Below are positions 32,570 through 45,100 of a stretch of 64,000 nt of DNA, piece after piece. Source of the stretch: Davidsoniella eucalypti (lineage: Eukaryota; Ascomycota; Sordariomycetes; Microascales; Ceratocystidaceae). The stretch lies in assembly GCA_004009845.1 (NCBI GenBank), contig RMBW01000019.1, positions 186,001 through 250,000 on the forward strand, given 5' to 3'. The notes under the pieces were generated by a model that saw only the letters and a program-made list of their open reading frames with translations, was not told the origin of the DNA and ran no database searches. Within the stretch, counting starts at the first letter, position 1. Each line of letters opens with the position of its first letter. The position numbers and the translations under genes are program-made.

Positions 32570-33720
32570 TCGCGCCCGAGCAAAGTCGGTAGTCCCGTCC
32601 ACGGGCCCTATTGGGCCTTGGGCTTCCCGCCTGCGCCTGAGAACCGTGTCACGTGTCAAATAAGGTGAATATGCCAATATCCTTGATTCTGCCTCCCTCC
32701 GTCATATCGCGATTCCGCCTACGGTTTCCTATCTTACCTCCTCTTACCCAGGAATTCCTGATCTCACGGCTTTCCGAGTCTCAGCTCATGGTGACGGCCC
32801 GACGAGCACCATCGACAACAAGCCACTCATTTCCTAGTCTGATATAGCTTGTTGACCGATCCTGAGTCCAGTTTTTCTTTCGCCTGCCGATCTTCCACTG
32901 GCCGTTTGATATTTATTCATCAAGTCCTCTTCGGATCTTAGTCGTGGGTCTCTAACATTTAGAGTATGTATTGCACCAGCCGCTAGGTCTCCGATTTGCT
33001 CTATGTGCGTCTTATTCTCGAGGGTTCGCGGCCGAGCACATTAGAACATGACTTGGCTGGAGCACCTGATCTCTGAATTCTCCAATCAAGACCTAGCTTC
33101 TCTTTGCATGGCCCCTTTTGATTCAATTTTCCGACTTAATCTCATCTATTCTCTCACCATCGTTACCTCCATCTATTTTATCCTGTTGTTTTTCGACGGT
33201 GCGGGGACGAAATTCAGAAGAGAGCGGAAGGGTGTTGCGGATAGTGGGGTAGATGGAGGCTGAAGATTGGAGGTAACCTAACAAAAAAATATCCACCGGT
33301 CACCAAAGAAACTTATATTTTCTTTCTTGTTTTTCAAATCATGTTTTTCTTTTCATTTTGCAGCTTTTTTTCTTTCTGAGGGTCTCTGAGCTTCTTTTCC
33401 CTAAGGGTTTTTTTTGTTGTTCTCTCCTTTTTTCTGTTTTTCCCACTTGGTTTCAAGGTTTTTACAAATACAATCAAATATTTATTCAAGTAAACTAATA
33501 TGTCCTCACAGTAACTCTTAGTATCAAAGTTAAAATGTCATACAAAAAGCACCATAGTTTTGTAACTTGAAGGGATGTTGTTGAAAGTGGATCCCAGGGT
33601 TCTAAAAGTCTGGGGCTGGTATCTGTTTTGTAGTTGCAGTTTCTGCTGGTAACTGCTACAATAAGACCTTCATTATATTGAGTATAGGGCTCCTCTAGAT
33701 ATATAGACTTTTTTTTTCTT
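32570..33720 (+). pseudogene. 5'-truncated family 2 copy E
   Basis: On the plus strand the frame ending at 32663 carries RARAKSVVPSTGPIGPWASR, matching the tail of gene D (RRAKSAVPPTGSTKPWATRL). Downstream sequence follows the D 3' region in order: TAGCTTGTTGAC, CGTCTTATTCTCGAGG, GGGGTAGATGGAGGCTGAAG and the TTTTTCTGTTTTTCCCACT block. The start, both amber blocks and the coiled coil are gone, as are the two tandem arrays. It lies head-to-head with gene C. Confidence 0.6.
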
Positions 33721-33729
33721 GTGTTACTC

Positions 33730-34668
33730 AATTCAGTATGAAAAAAGTACTAGTTATGTTGGCTGATAGTTATATGCAAGTATCAGAGATAAAAGAAGAG
33801 CTTGTAAAGATGATATTGATAGCAGAAGACTTTAAACAGACAGGCTAAGTGATACTTCACCATCATCTCCATGAGGCCTGGAGATGATGACATTGTATAG
33901 ATAGTTCAAGGTTGTGCAAGTGATTATCAAATATTTACACGTAGTATTCTCAGGTCAAAGTCCATAAGTTCAAAAGACCCTCCACCCCCTTACCCAGAAT
34001 AAAGCTTTCTACATCACTGTAAATTTGCAGATCGGCCACTGCATATCCTAAATGCTGCTTTTAATCTCTTCTTATATTTTTTAACTTTTGTCATTTTTGG
34101 TGAATCACCGAAGTCCAAGATGCAAAAAAATAATAGCTTTTTGTCCTAAAACTGTCACATACATAGTGTAAGTTGTAGCTAGTCTTGTGTAACTTTCTTC
34201 CTATAGATTGCATTATCAGACAATGTATATGTTATGATTAGTAGGGATCAATATTACCTTTATGACTTATTCACATTCCTTGACATGACCTCCATGTCCA
34301 CAGGCTTTCGACAAAGTATCGATAACGTCAACGGCAGTTTCTCTTGTAAAAAGCATAATTGCTAGTTGTACTTGGTTATACAAATTTCTAGGTGATGGAC
34401 AACAACCATGATACCCATTTTCTGTTCCTTGATGAAAATCGTATTATTTCATGAATTTATTGATTGGGTCTTACCTGTTTTGAGCATCCTTGAAACATTA
34501 CATACTTTGTTAAAGTCATTTGAGCCAAGTGCTTGAATATTGTAATTTGGTATAATCATTCTTTCTTACCTTCACAGTCGTTACAACTTCTATAGAATCT
34601 ACTTTACACTACCATAGTTTCTAGGCTTTGCTACTTATCATAGCTATAGAGCCCATCACTCACTTGAC
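33730..34668. other. No gene seen; includes RAD52 3' flank
   Basis: AT-rich. Nothing supportable. Confidence 0.4.
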
Positions 34669-36746
34669 TCATGTCAGCCGTGGTCGCTTGTTGCTATCCA
34701 AACCCCCACCTGGTCCTCCACCAGTACCATTGCCTACCCCATGCCCATGATTACTACTAGACACTTCAGACAGCGCCTGCCTCTGATTCTGATTATGGGC
34801 ATGTTGCTCAACCATATTATGGCCACCCTGTTGTTGATGCTGGAGTTGTGGGTACGGAGTATTTCCTCCTACACCACCTTGCTGAGGTCGCTTCATCATA
34901 GTCGGCGGTTTATACGCCCCTCGGTTAGCACCCGGGCCTCCACCTGGACCGTTGGCCCCTGGAGCTCCGATGCGCATCCCTGGATGTCGGGCGCCTATTG
35001 ATGGGCTCTGTTGCTGCTGTTGTTGGTATTGTTGTTGTTGTTGCTGTTGCTGATACTGCGGCAACGGTGGATACTGCTGTTGCTGTTGCTGTTGCTGCTG
35101 TGGTAATGGTGGCGGTGGTTGTTGCTGTTGTTGAGATGACGGAGGCACATGTTGTAGATTCCGTCCAACTGGTCTTGAGGAATTGTGATCCACGCCAGGT
35201 GTCTTTCGAATTGAGGGGCTTTCCGCTTTGGGGTTGAACATCAACCCGCCACCAGGAATCGCAGTTGTCAGATTTGCCACGGAACTTTCTGGCAGTTGGC
35301 TAAACGCTCGCGCGGAAAAGAATGATACGGGCTCATTTGCAGCGCCATTTCCGGCTGGTGGTCCAGGTCCCGGTCCCAGTGGCCCGTTGCTCTGGTTAGA
35401 AGAGTGTTGATTGGACTGAGGCCCGCGATTGGTCGTTGATATCGGACGGGGCCCGCCAGGGCCAGCTCTAGTGTTATGTACTGGCGTTTGGGGGCCGGCA
35501 CCGGGTTGGTAAGGTGGTCGGTTGCTGTTGATATTGGTGTGTTGTGGATTTGGCGGAGGGTTGTATGACTGATTGGTATTTGTTTGTGGTGCGACCTCAT
35601 TCACAGGGAGGACAATTTCATCGGGATGGCCTTCTTCGGCCATACACAGATCAGCGTCATCGATATCTAATTTCATAATCAAGGTGAAACTAGTTAGCAA
35701 TCCTGGAAATACTTTTTTCTCTTGTTTTCATCTTCTAATAAAATCACGCTCACTAACCAGAGATAATGACATCATGGAAGAAAAATCCAAAATAGACATA
35801 CTGGTTAGATTAGTCATTCAATACATACCGTCCATCAGATTATCCAAATCTTCCATAGAATCGCCTATTATTGGCGCTGGGGACGCAGATCGGGAATTAC
35901 TTGCACTAGCTGCCGCTGTGATCTGTTGAATCTGTGCTGATGGCGCCGGCTTAAAACCGCCAGGTGGCACAGATGCTGGTCTAGACGGCGGCTGTTGAAT
36001 AACAGATACGGCATTTGTCAACGTGGGCAGCGTCTCAACACGGTTCAACCGGTTTTTATCGCCATATCTATATAAGTTTTGCTCATCGAACTTCAATGGT
36101 GGTGCCTTGATCTTGGTGACTTTGGCCAGATAGTCTTTGTCGTAGATACAATTTCCCAGCACGTTACCGAAGTTTCGTAAAGCACGTTTCAGGGCATCCG
36201 TAGTCCCTTCCTTCTTGGCTTTTTCGAAGGCGGCCGCTTTACCCTTTGCGTTTTCGATATGGCCGTAGCCTACGTCTTCATGGAAGGTACCATCGCGAAG
36301 GGTAACACGGACGATGACGGATAGACCAAGACTAACACGGGCAGTTTGCGGGTTTTCATCGACAAAATCAACCTGTATGTTCTGTATGGAGCTGGACCAG
36401 CCGTTGAAACCGAGCACTTCGTTGGCGATGTTGATCACTTTCTCGGCCGCCAGATAGTGGACACGGCCACCGCCAGGGCCTTGGCGATTGGATATATACT
36501 CAGGCCCGAGCTGCTTGTCTAGGCGGTATTGCAAAGTCGCTATTTCATCGGCGGTGTACGTGGAAATTCGGGGACGAGGTTCTTCGAATGGGTTGGCAAT
36601 GCCATTTTCATGTTGATCGCCGATACTATAGATTGAAATAACACCAGTAAGTTAGTGAAAGTCGATACCAAGGTAGCTTATGATGGTAGTAGATGATTCA
36701 TCTTCACCTTCAAAAAGCACCGTGTGGATGAATCTTACGCAGGCAT
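34669..36746 (-). CDS. RAD52: RAD52 DNA repair and recombination protein
   Basis: Three exons: 36746-36739 (only 8 nt, ATGCCTGC), 36625-35829 and 35666-34669. Introns are 113 and 162 nt. The total is 600 aa, ending in TGA. The N-terminal Rad52/22 domain is clear: QYRLDKQLGPEYISNRQG, KVINIANEVLGFNGWSSS, DVGYGHIENAKGKAAAFEKA, DALKRALRNFGNVLGNC. Rad52 loads Rad51 on RPA-coated single strands and anneals complementary strands. The C-terminal half is low complexity with polyglutamine stretches (CAG/CAA runs at about 35005-35130) and ends in a basic KRPRLT. Both splice joins restore the frame exactly. Confidence 0.93.
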
Positions 36747-36959
36747 GTTGCCGATTGACGGTGAACTCTTTCGAGCTCAAGAACCAAAAGCTACAGGACT
36801 CTCAAACGTACGGGATCTGAGCGCTGTAGAGATATATCTAGCCATAAACCGACTTGATAGTGCGATAAACTTTGGACCAAGGCACAGAACGAGAGACAAT
36901 GTTATTGCCGACTTCTCGATGGTGATTCAATGAATTCGGCCGATGATGGCGTTTGATAA

Positions 36960-38588
36960 ATTTAGACGAGTTGAGGCTGGAAAGTATAGTATATATGTGG
37001 CCAATTTCGAAAAGAGGAAACGTGATATATATGCTTTAATGTGTTCTTTCCCTTTCTCTTCAGATGTGTGTTGATATTTCGGTTTCTCTTTCCATATTTA
37101 AATGCAATTGCTCGATATGTGGGTTGGCAAGAAGATGTAGTTATTAGTATACGCCGGAACTTTCTTCGCACAATCAAAGCCGAACGGAATGATGAAAAGA
37201 AGAATAACAAGATCTAAAATGATTTCACATGAACCGAACCTCCTTGGAAGATCTTAATCCGTGCCCTGCTATATTCTTGCGCTCTTGAACTTCAAGATTC
37301 CGTATTGACTAAAATAAAGTGTGTTGTGATGAGGTCACTACCCGTTCTTGCCGGGGAAAAAAGAGGGGATCTAAAAGACGCGCTCTTTCGAGCTCATACT
37401 CATTTTTAGGCAGTTACGCGCCGGGGGTAACCAGTATCTCAACGTGTGTTCACGTGACTACATAGTATATACTATATAGTTGCTTAGTAATGCAAGAAGA
37501 ACAATGGCTTGAAGAAAACGAAACGATACGTCATTGAAATAAGGCATAAAACCTATCGACCATGTATAAAATGTAACTAGTGTGCATAGTTACATGAAGC
37601 TGAAGTACCAAGGTATCGAGAAACGTCGCCCAGTTGTTCTTTTACCATCAGATTTATGCCACCAAGCTAACTTACTCCAGATGTTGATTGTTAGGGTTTG
37701 CTAGGGTAGATCCCATGTAAGTGCTATAGTTAGCCGAATGCAGCTAGAATCTGGTAATAGCTATTCGACTTTATGAAATATCCAATTGTCACTTGCCTCT
37801 AACGTGTTATTCAGGATGCAAATATCGTACTCCCTTCCCCATATTGTATTTAAGAAGGAATACGATCTATCAGGCAAATATTGTGAGTTTGCCCGAACAG
37901 CCAGCTAACTTGGGTTGTATCGACAGTAATGAATCCAACACCTTAACTATATACAGATAAAAAAAATAGGAATATAAGAATCACAAGGTAAGCTTCTACA
38001 AAACGTCACAGTCTAGAAATCTTAAAAAAGGCTAAGATAGCTATGGTAAAATCCCTCTAAAAAAAAAGAGAAATAACCCTCAAGTTGGGCTGAGGTTGCA
38101 GCAAAAAAAAACACAGGTGATTGATGGAAATTGAAACTTGGTGAATCTTTTGTTCTTACTGCTTACAGAAGATAAGCAGCGGTATCAAGTGAGTCATGGG
38201 TTGATTGTATTTTTTTTTCCTCTTCAACGACTAAATTTTAGTATTATGTTGCGAAGCAGTAATATCTTGTGTCATATAATGTATCTGTTGTTTCCTATCA
38301 GTATACCATGTACATCGTATCTTTTCGTGAGGTTATTTTGTTTTATGATGTCATGAGCAGCCAAAAAAGAACCCCTACCCTACATAAAACCACTAGCAGT
38401 GATATAGCTGATAAAACCAGCAAAGTTCTTTAACTTGAAGATCTATCACCAAGTGATACCCCCATCTTATACATTCGTGAATTTCCTTGAACCCTAACAT
38501 AGTTACCCTTTGATCCGAAAGTGCTATAACAACAATAGATAGTTAATTATGTGTAGTTGAATACATATCTGTAACTGTATGTATATAA
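36960..38588. other. No gene seen
   Basis: AT-rich intergenic DNA upstream of RAD52. Confidence 0.4.
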
Positions 38589-38599
38589 TTACGGTACAT

Positions 38600-39530
38600 C
38601 ACATCCTTAAAGTCAAAACAGAAGAAGCGAAAGAAATCCACCTAGAAGCCCTAGAAACTCCATGGTTGTGCAAAGCCTATTGTCTTTATACTGACGGGTC
38701 CCTAGAGGGTGATAAATCTTCCTATGCCTTTGTCGATAGCCAAGCTGCCACCCAAAGAGTTCAGAAGCTTGGTATATTCACGAACCTCATCGAGAAGCTA
38801 AGCCTTCAGGACCTCGACACTAGTATAGAAATACACTGGTGCCTTGGCCATGTTGGAATAGAAGGAAATGAGATAGTGGATAAGCTTGCAAGATAGGCTC
38901 TTGAAAAAAAGAGTATGCACCTCCATCGCAACCGTCGGGTACATCAAGAAAAAGAGAACATCTTCAACCTCTTGCACATCTTGATTAACCGCGATATCGA
39001 CAAACCTGGGAATCACTACCGGTCTCTTGTTGGGAAGACAGGAGTGAGCGATCTGAAACCGATGGAGGGTGAGAAGAGGTTGACAACAGCCTGCCATCAA
39101 CTGCTAACGGGGAAGGGTGCTTACCTGCCGTACCTCAAGACCATAGGCAAAGTATCGAGTAGCATGTGTCGAAATTGTCGGCTGGGCATTGAAACTATTC
39201 AGCACTTGGACTGTGATATATGGCTTGAGCAACGACAAGAATTGAAAGAGGTTTGTGAAGGTGAGATCAAAATCGAAGATCCATTTAGTAAGGCGAAGCA
39301 CCAGCAAGCCTTACTAGTATTTCCCAAAAAAAACTAGCATCGGGACGAGTTGAGGAGAGAAGACAGGCGGCGGAGGAAGAAGTGACTAACGATGGTGTTG
39401 CCGGTAAGTCGCACTTCTTGACGATGAGTGGTGTTGTTGATTTGTTTTTCTGTTGCGTTATATTTGTTGTTTCTTTTACATCTTCATAGCTCTATAAGAT
39501 TAATGAAAAAAAAAAATTGAAAAAAAAAAT
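38600..39530 (+). mobile_element. 5'-truncated non-LTR retrotransposon (LINE) remnant, RNase H to 3' end
   Basis: One frame from about 38600 to 39337 encodes a shortened RNase H domain (CLYTDGS, FVDSQAA, then HWCLGHVGIEGNEIVDKLA) followed by the usual C-terminal region with a Cys pair (CRNC). TAG at 38894-38896 interrupts it; the same frame continues for 140 codons. The 3' end is CTTCATAGCTCTATAAGATT plus an A-rich tail. Near-identical direct repeats TTACGGTACAT (38589-38599) and TTACGATACAT (39531-39541) are the likely target-site duplication. Reverse transcriptase is missing. Confidence 0.8.
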
Positions 39531-39541
39531 TTACGATACAT

Positions 39542-41261
39542 TAAACTACGTAACTGGTCGAATATTCCTTTTTATCTCTTTTTGAATGATTTTCCCTACC
39601 TGCCTCAACCAATTTTATATTCTCTCTTTCTTCCTACCTAGGGAGAAAAAAAGAACCATATTATTTATTATTCAAAAATTCCGCTGAGTTTCTTTCTTTC
39701 TTTCTTTTTTTTTTTTTTTTTTTTTTTTTAAGGACTACAGAGTTGGTATGTAGAGGGTTATACTATTTTCTTCATAATACAAATCATATCGTACGTGCGT
39801 ACGGATGAGAGAACAATAGAAAGATACGGGAAGAAAAGAAATATTATAAGCAAATAACGAAACAGAGCCGAGTTTGGCAGAGAAAGAAGGAAGGATATGA
39901 CAAGCAAAAAGCTATGAAGCAAACTTGGCCCTTTTGGTGTTTACTCATTCCAATAAATTCCATGAGATAAAGATGTTACTTCGGCGAGTAGAGCAGAGAG
40001 AGAAGAACAGGGGAGACATGCCAGAGAATATGAGGAAAATATTAAAACTGAAACATTAGTTAATACACATATCGAAATAAAGAGTAGTCATCTGGGTTTG
40101 GCGGATCGCATAATCACTATAGTCTGTGATTGATTCTTGTAAAAGTAGATAAAACGATGAAATAACAACAAGATGAAAGAAGAAAAACGAAAGGATATAG
40201 AGAGAAGGAATCACAGAAAATAACAAATAACACCAATTATTAATGCAAGTGAGGCCACCGGTATTTCGCTTGTAGAGAAGCAAAAGTTTAAAAATAAGAG
40301 AAAAACGAAAATAGTCTATGTCCAAGAAAATCAATCTTACAACCAATCCCTTTTCTCGGATAAATAAATAAAAACAAAAGAACATACATGGGAAATAGAA
40401 AAGTAAAAATTCGAGGAAATGAGGGAATAGAAAACAGAATGAGACAAAAGACGAATATTGGATCAAGGACGAATGCTAAAAATCCTAACCTCGCCCAGTG
40501 CATACTAAAGAATGGAAGAAGATAGGAAAAAAGGATAAAACAGTACAATGCAGTCGTGACGAATAAAACAAACCATCACCGAGCTATGGCAATGATAGTT
40601 TGCATGTCTACCAATTTTATGGAATGCGGCAACTATATTGACCATGTATATGGATGAATCAAAGAAGACTGGGCCATTTGGGGAGATTAAAGAAAGTGTG
40701 TATATCTGATTGGATGATGATGCCGTGGAATTGAGGATAAATTAGTCAAGGGACGGGTTCATCAGCGTTCAAGCCGTATTGCGGCCTATCGGATTGTTTC
40801 AACGCTCGTGCTGTTTGTAAAGATAAAAAAAATGTTCTTGATGGGCAAAAGCATGCTTCGTAGATAGATAGAATAACAAAGAAAAAAAAAAAGGAAGTAT
40901 TCCTACAGTAGATAGAAAAAGAAAAGAAAGGAAGTCAATGAAGAACAAGAAGAGTGTAGATGCAATGTCATGCTGATATGCTGATATGCAATGGAAAAAA
41001 AAAATTGAGAGAAAAAAAACGAAAACGCCGATGCTGTGTCCAGATGAGCCGTAGTAAATTAAGGAGCCATGAGAAAAAAAAGAGTCGCAGTAAATGTTAA
41101 AAAGGCCACGAAGAAAAACCGGAGTATGCATCCATATGACAATATGAAATGCTTTCGTCTGTTTTCTTCCCGTTGGAGACAATGACATGATAGTCGCCGG
41201 ACAAACCAAAGAAGAAATTGAGTGTCGGCGACTATCGTCATTTAGGGCGAGACCGATGTTT
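39542..41261. other. No gene seen; 3' flank of STS1
   Basis: AT-rich with a long T-run at about 39702-39730. Hydrophobic-looking frames here arise from A/T-rich composition. Confidence 0.4.
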
Positions 41262-42068
41262 CTACCACGGCCCGACGGAGACTCTCGGAAGGCCGTATGT
41301 ATCGGACATGAGCTGGTTTCTGATAGAGTTGGGATCATTGACGGGGTTTGTTGGCGATGACCAGCTAGAGATGCTCTGCATGGCAGATATGGCAACACCA
41401 AGACGGCCGCCGGACTGGACGTTGTGACGGGTCATTATGTGCTCCCAGCCCCCAGTGGAGAGCTGGAAGCTGGCACCGCGGTTAGAGGCCTCCTTGAACA
41501 CGAGAGCCCATGCCTTTGCAATTTCTTCGTAGGCAGTCTCCTTGTGATGGCTGTATGATGGCGTATCCCAGTCGGGTAATGAATGGACGAGCTTGGTAGC
41601 GCCGTCGAGAAACTGTAGTGAAGACAGAAACTGGACTTCGACTGGTGGTAGGAACTGGACGGTGAAGTCTGCAAGGGCCTTGATGAGGGCAACGAGTGGT
41701 TGTTTGACGCGGTTGTAGGTGTAGTCGGAAGAAGAGTTTCCGTAAGGCATAGCGTCTTTTAGGGTGCGCATGTAACCATCGAGGATTTCCAGAACGGAGG
41801 GGGCGGAGGGCCTTGGGGCTGACGTGGCGACCTCGTGGCCGATTTCTGGGTGCTGGATGCAGATTTGTTCGAGGACGGTGCGTAGCTGTATGGAATCCAG
41901 GGTCTCAAGGAGACGCGGAAGGGTGAGTTGGCGGCCGACGAGTTCGATATGGCGATTTCTCTTATTGGGACGGGAGAGCTGGCGAGATGAGATGGCGGGC
42001 GATGCGGACGGCGAGATGGACATTTCATCATCATCGTCGGCCTTGCGCTTGCGGGAGATGGGAGCCAT
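41262..42068 (-). CDS. STS1: STS1/Cut8-family nuclear proteasome tethering factor
   Basis: Single coding exon, 268 aa from MAPISRKRKADDDDEM. An in-frame Met ten codons upstream (42098) lies in a probable 5' UTR intron, so I chose 42068. The N-terminus has a nuclear signal (RKRK) and a second basic patch (NKRNR). The Cut8/Sts1 core is clear: GRQLTLPRLLETLDSIQLRT, HPEIGHEVATSAPRP, YTYNRVKQPLVALIKALADF, LQFLDGATKLVHSLPDWDT, SGGRLGVAISAM. Sts1/Cut8 docks proteasomes in the nucleus and is itself short-lived. The stop is TAG. Confidence 0.92.
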   Translation of the reverse strand: MAPISRKRKADDDDEMSISPSASPAISSRQLSRPNKRNRHIELVGRQLTLPRLLETLDSIQLRTVLEQICIQHPEIGHEVATSAPRPSAPSVLEILDGYMRTLKDAMPYGNSSSDYTYNRVKQPLVALIKALADFTVQFLPPVEVQFLSSLQFLDGATKLVHSLPDWDTPSYSHHKETAYEEIAKAWALVFKEASNRGASFQLSTGGWEHIMTRHNVQSGGRLGVAISAMQSISSWSSPTNPVNDPNSIRNQLMSDTYGLPRVSVGPW

Positions 42069-42082
42069 GTTGAAAGGAGACA

Positions 42083-42156
42083 CTGGAAATGATAGCATCG
42101 GTTAGGATATATGAACAGAGTACAAAGGATCACGAGAATAAAGGTGGAAGACATAC
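42083..42156 (-). other. Probable 5' UTR intron of STS1
   Basis: Minus strand shows a GTATGTC donor at about 42156, a CCTAACC branch and a TTTCCAG acceptor at 42083, just before the chosen ATG. Confidence 0.5.
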
Positions 42157-42159
42157 TGG

Positions 42160-45100
42160 ATCTCTGGGGTGAACGGCGGTGTCCGTCGTGGTTGTGAGGG
42201 AAAATGGCAGAGTGAGGAGGTAGAACGGCACTCATGGCGCAGGGCGGCGATTGGAGAGTAAAAGTGTGAAAGAGGGAAGGTCGGATGGAGACAGAGGCGG
42301 GGGACAGCTCGGCTTAAGAAGGCCAGGGAGAGTCGGTGAGCTGGGCAGTGACGAATAGCGATAGCGGTGGACGGGCCGAGAAGGTTCTGTCCTGGCCGGA
42401 GCGCTGAGTGTTGGTGAGCTTTGGTGCTTATGGAGATAGTATGCGTTGGCAATAGGTTCAGGCGCTAGGCAAGGAAAACAGATGTGTGTTATGTATGATG
42501 TCTGCGATCCAGGCAGAGAAAGTTCGAGTTGCAATGACGAATGATAAAAAAGGGGCAGAAAAAAGAGCCGGAGCGAATGGGCGGCGACGACAATATGGGA
42601 TATATGGCTGGCGTATATGTAAAGTTGGCTTGTTATGGCAGGCGATTGAAGCAAGGCGCAGACTTAAATGTAGTTGAAATAATAAGAGAAAGAAAAGAGA
42701 GCAGTTGAGGTTTTTTCAGGTTATTTTGCAGCGGCAGATTTAGAGATAATAAAGGAGGGAAGAGCCAAATCAGGCGGAAAAAATAGCAAGTATAGGCATT
42801 CATTTGGGTCACTTGTATGAAAAATACAATAAAAATGGGGTCTTGTTTTTCTATTTATTTCAAGGTTACAGCAGTATGAAAAGAAAGAAACACTAGCTAG
42901 CGCAGGCAAGAAAATTTAATAATAATAATAATTCAAAGCTAAGAGACAGCCTAGCCAAGGATTTAAAGACAAATGTATAAGTACAAGTAGACCCACAACT
43001 AACAGCAGCGACAAGGTGACGCTAGTGGGTCTGGGGTCCGTTCCTTATAGTAGTAAGGAAAAAAAGAAGAAAAACGACGCTATAGTAGTTAGCAGTATAG
43101 TGGTAACAAAGGCACTGTAGTAAAGGCTAAAGGCACTGCTGGCTTCTGCACAGGCCTAAGCTGGGCGCCTCGAAAGGCCGCTGGAGCCAAACGGGCCTCT
43201 CCTCTCCTACAGGATCTCTCTTCTATCATTCTTTTGTTTTTTAATGTTTTTTTTACCCTTTTCTATAGAACTTTGCTGCACAACACAACCAACGTAGCAC
43301 ATGGTCTTCCCAATCTTATCATGGTCCTTTGAATCCATCCTTAAATCACATCTTCCATATGGACATACGATTGGTATTTCCAATCATCAATTGAATTGTA
43401 TTTCTTATTTTCTTATGCCTACCTGTAGCCATCCATGCTTACAGAAGCTACCAGGCTGACTATCCGCAAACCAGCCTCAGCCAGTGCAAAGGGGTTTGTT
43501 TTCGGAGCCTGATTGCAGAAGAACATTTCGATTTTTTGCCATATTTCATACGAGCCAAATCCAAGCTGTGCCAACTCAATAAAAACTTCACTAACCCTAG
43601 CTATACCCACAACTCAATTCGTACCGGATCAACTTCTAGCTCAATCGAAACTCATGTTCATCCGTGCTGGCGATCCGTCCTTTCGTGCTTGGATTTCAAC
43701 TGCTTTTCTCCTTCTTTAATTTTTTTCCGTTTACTCAGCCCAAGGCAAGCAAACACCTGGACCAACCAAGCCGTTTATTCAAATTTATAGCATGTAGGGG
43801 GTGTCACATAGAAACAGGGCCCTTGCTGAAGGCCCTTCAGCGCTGCTATCGCCTCTTCTCCTGTGAAATAGCGCTTAATTGTATGAGATAATACAGTGAG
43901 AAGCTAGCAGGGACATACCCTGACGCTAGTTGCATGCCAACCCAATCCTAGCCCTGCTGACGATCACTTTCTCACTACTCACTGCTAGTTTTGTATGCTA
44001 AAGCCAACGACCCTCCACTTCCCCTCGCAGAAACGAGCCAAATGCTACTGCGATGTGATATCACAACTGGAAAATACAGAGACGAAAGGCAATATTACTT
44101 GCGTCGCCGACAGATCCCCGGCGCTGACGTTACTAAGGAATGTAGCAGTGAGAATTCCGTCAATGACCAATCTTCACTTTCAAGGTCGACCCAAATTATA
44201 CAAATACAATGCGAATATCCCGTTGGTGTTGGGTATATATGTACAAGTGCCATATACAGCTATATAATATGTGTTGGCAGGCATAGGCAGGGCCACTATC
44301 AATATCTACATCTCAACGGTGTCACAGTGATAGAATCCGGGCTCACTCATCATAACAAGTTCAGGCGCAGCAGCCACGCCAGCACTTGCATAGTCACAAA
44401 AAGGCAATAAACATAACAAGGTTTTCAAACTGCGTCACCTTGTTTGTTGTCGCAACATTAGCTTTGCCAGCTGGCTTGACTATCAACAAGTGGTAAATCA
44501 AGGTAGGTTGCATTAGTAGCACAGGCTGTTATGAGTAAAGTGAAGGGTTGCCCTTTCCTACCGGTCATTTATCTGTGTCTCTCGTGGCCTCCCGGTAGCA
44601 TACAGGATAAAACGAGAGAGCGGTAAATAACATTTAATTTGAATTTAAAAAAAAAGAATTAATAAATACAAAAAGAAAGCAAATCATAAAATGCGGTAAT
44701 ATCGACAAAAGGTCTAGACCCATGCTACAGAATATATATAGGGTCAGACTCCTGGTGCTATAACTAATGGCTAGACTTACCATAAGAGAAAACAAGCTTA
44801 CACCGCTTTCCATATTTGACATCCCCCGAACATACCACTACTTTTTTGATATTTTGAAAATAAATAGACCAACAAACTGAAAAAAATCATGGATTCGTAG
44901 GACTTGAGTGTTTGAGTATGACTGATTCTTCTGGTTAACTGTTTGCTTCTTTGCCTATCTGTAATTTTATACTCTATGTTTTTAGTTTAGTCATAATGCC
45001 CTTGACTACTTTTTGCTCTTCATAATAAATTCTCCAGCTGATCCGACCCAGAGGGACCAGAAATCCCACGACTCTACAAACATATCGTCATTGTCAAATG

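Noticed and set aside
34998..35237. Val/Ala-rich plus-strand frame
   Set aside because: Antisense shadow of the RAD52 polyglutamine region.
40056..41401. Long Phe/Leu/Tyr-rich frames on the minus strand
   Set aside because: Composition of A/T-rich 3' flank; no start context, no family.
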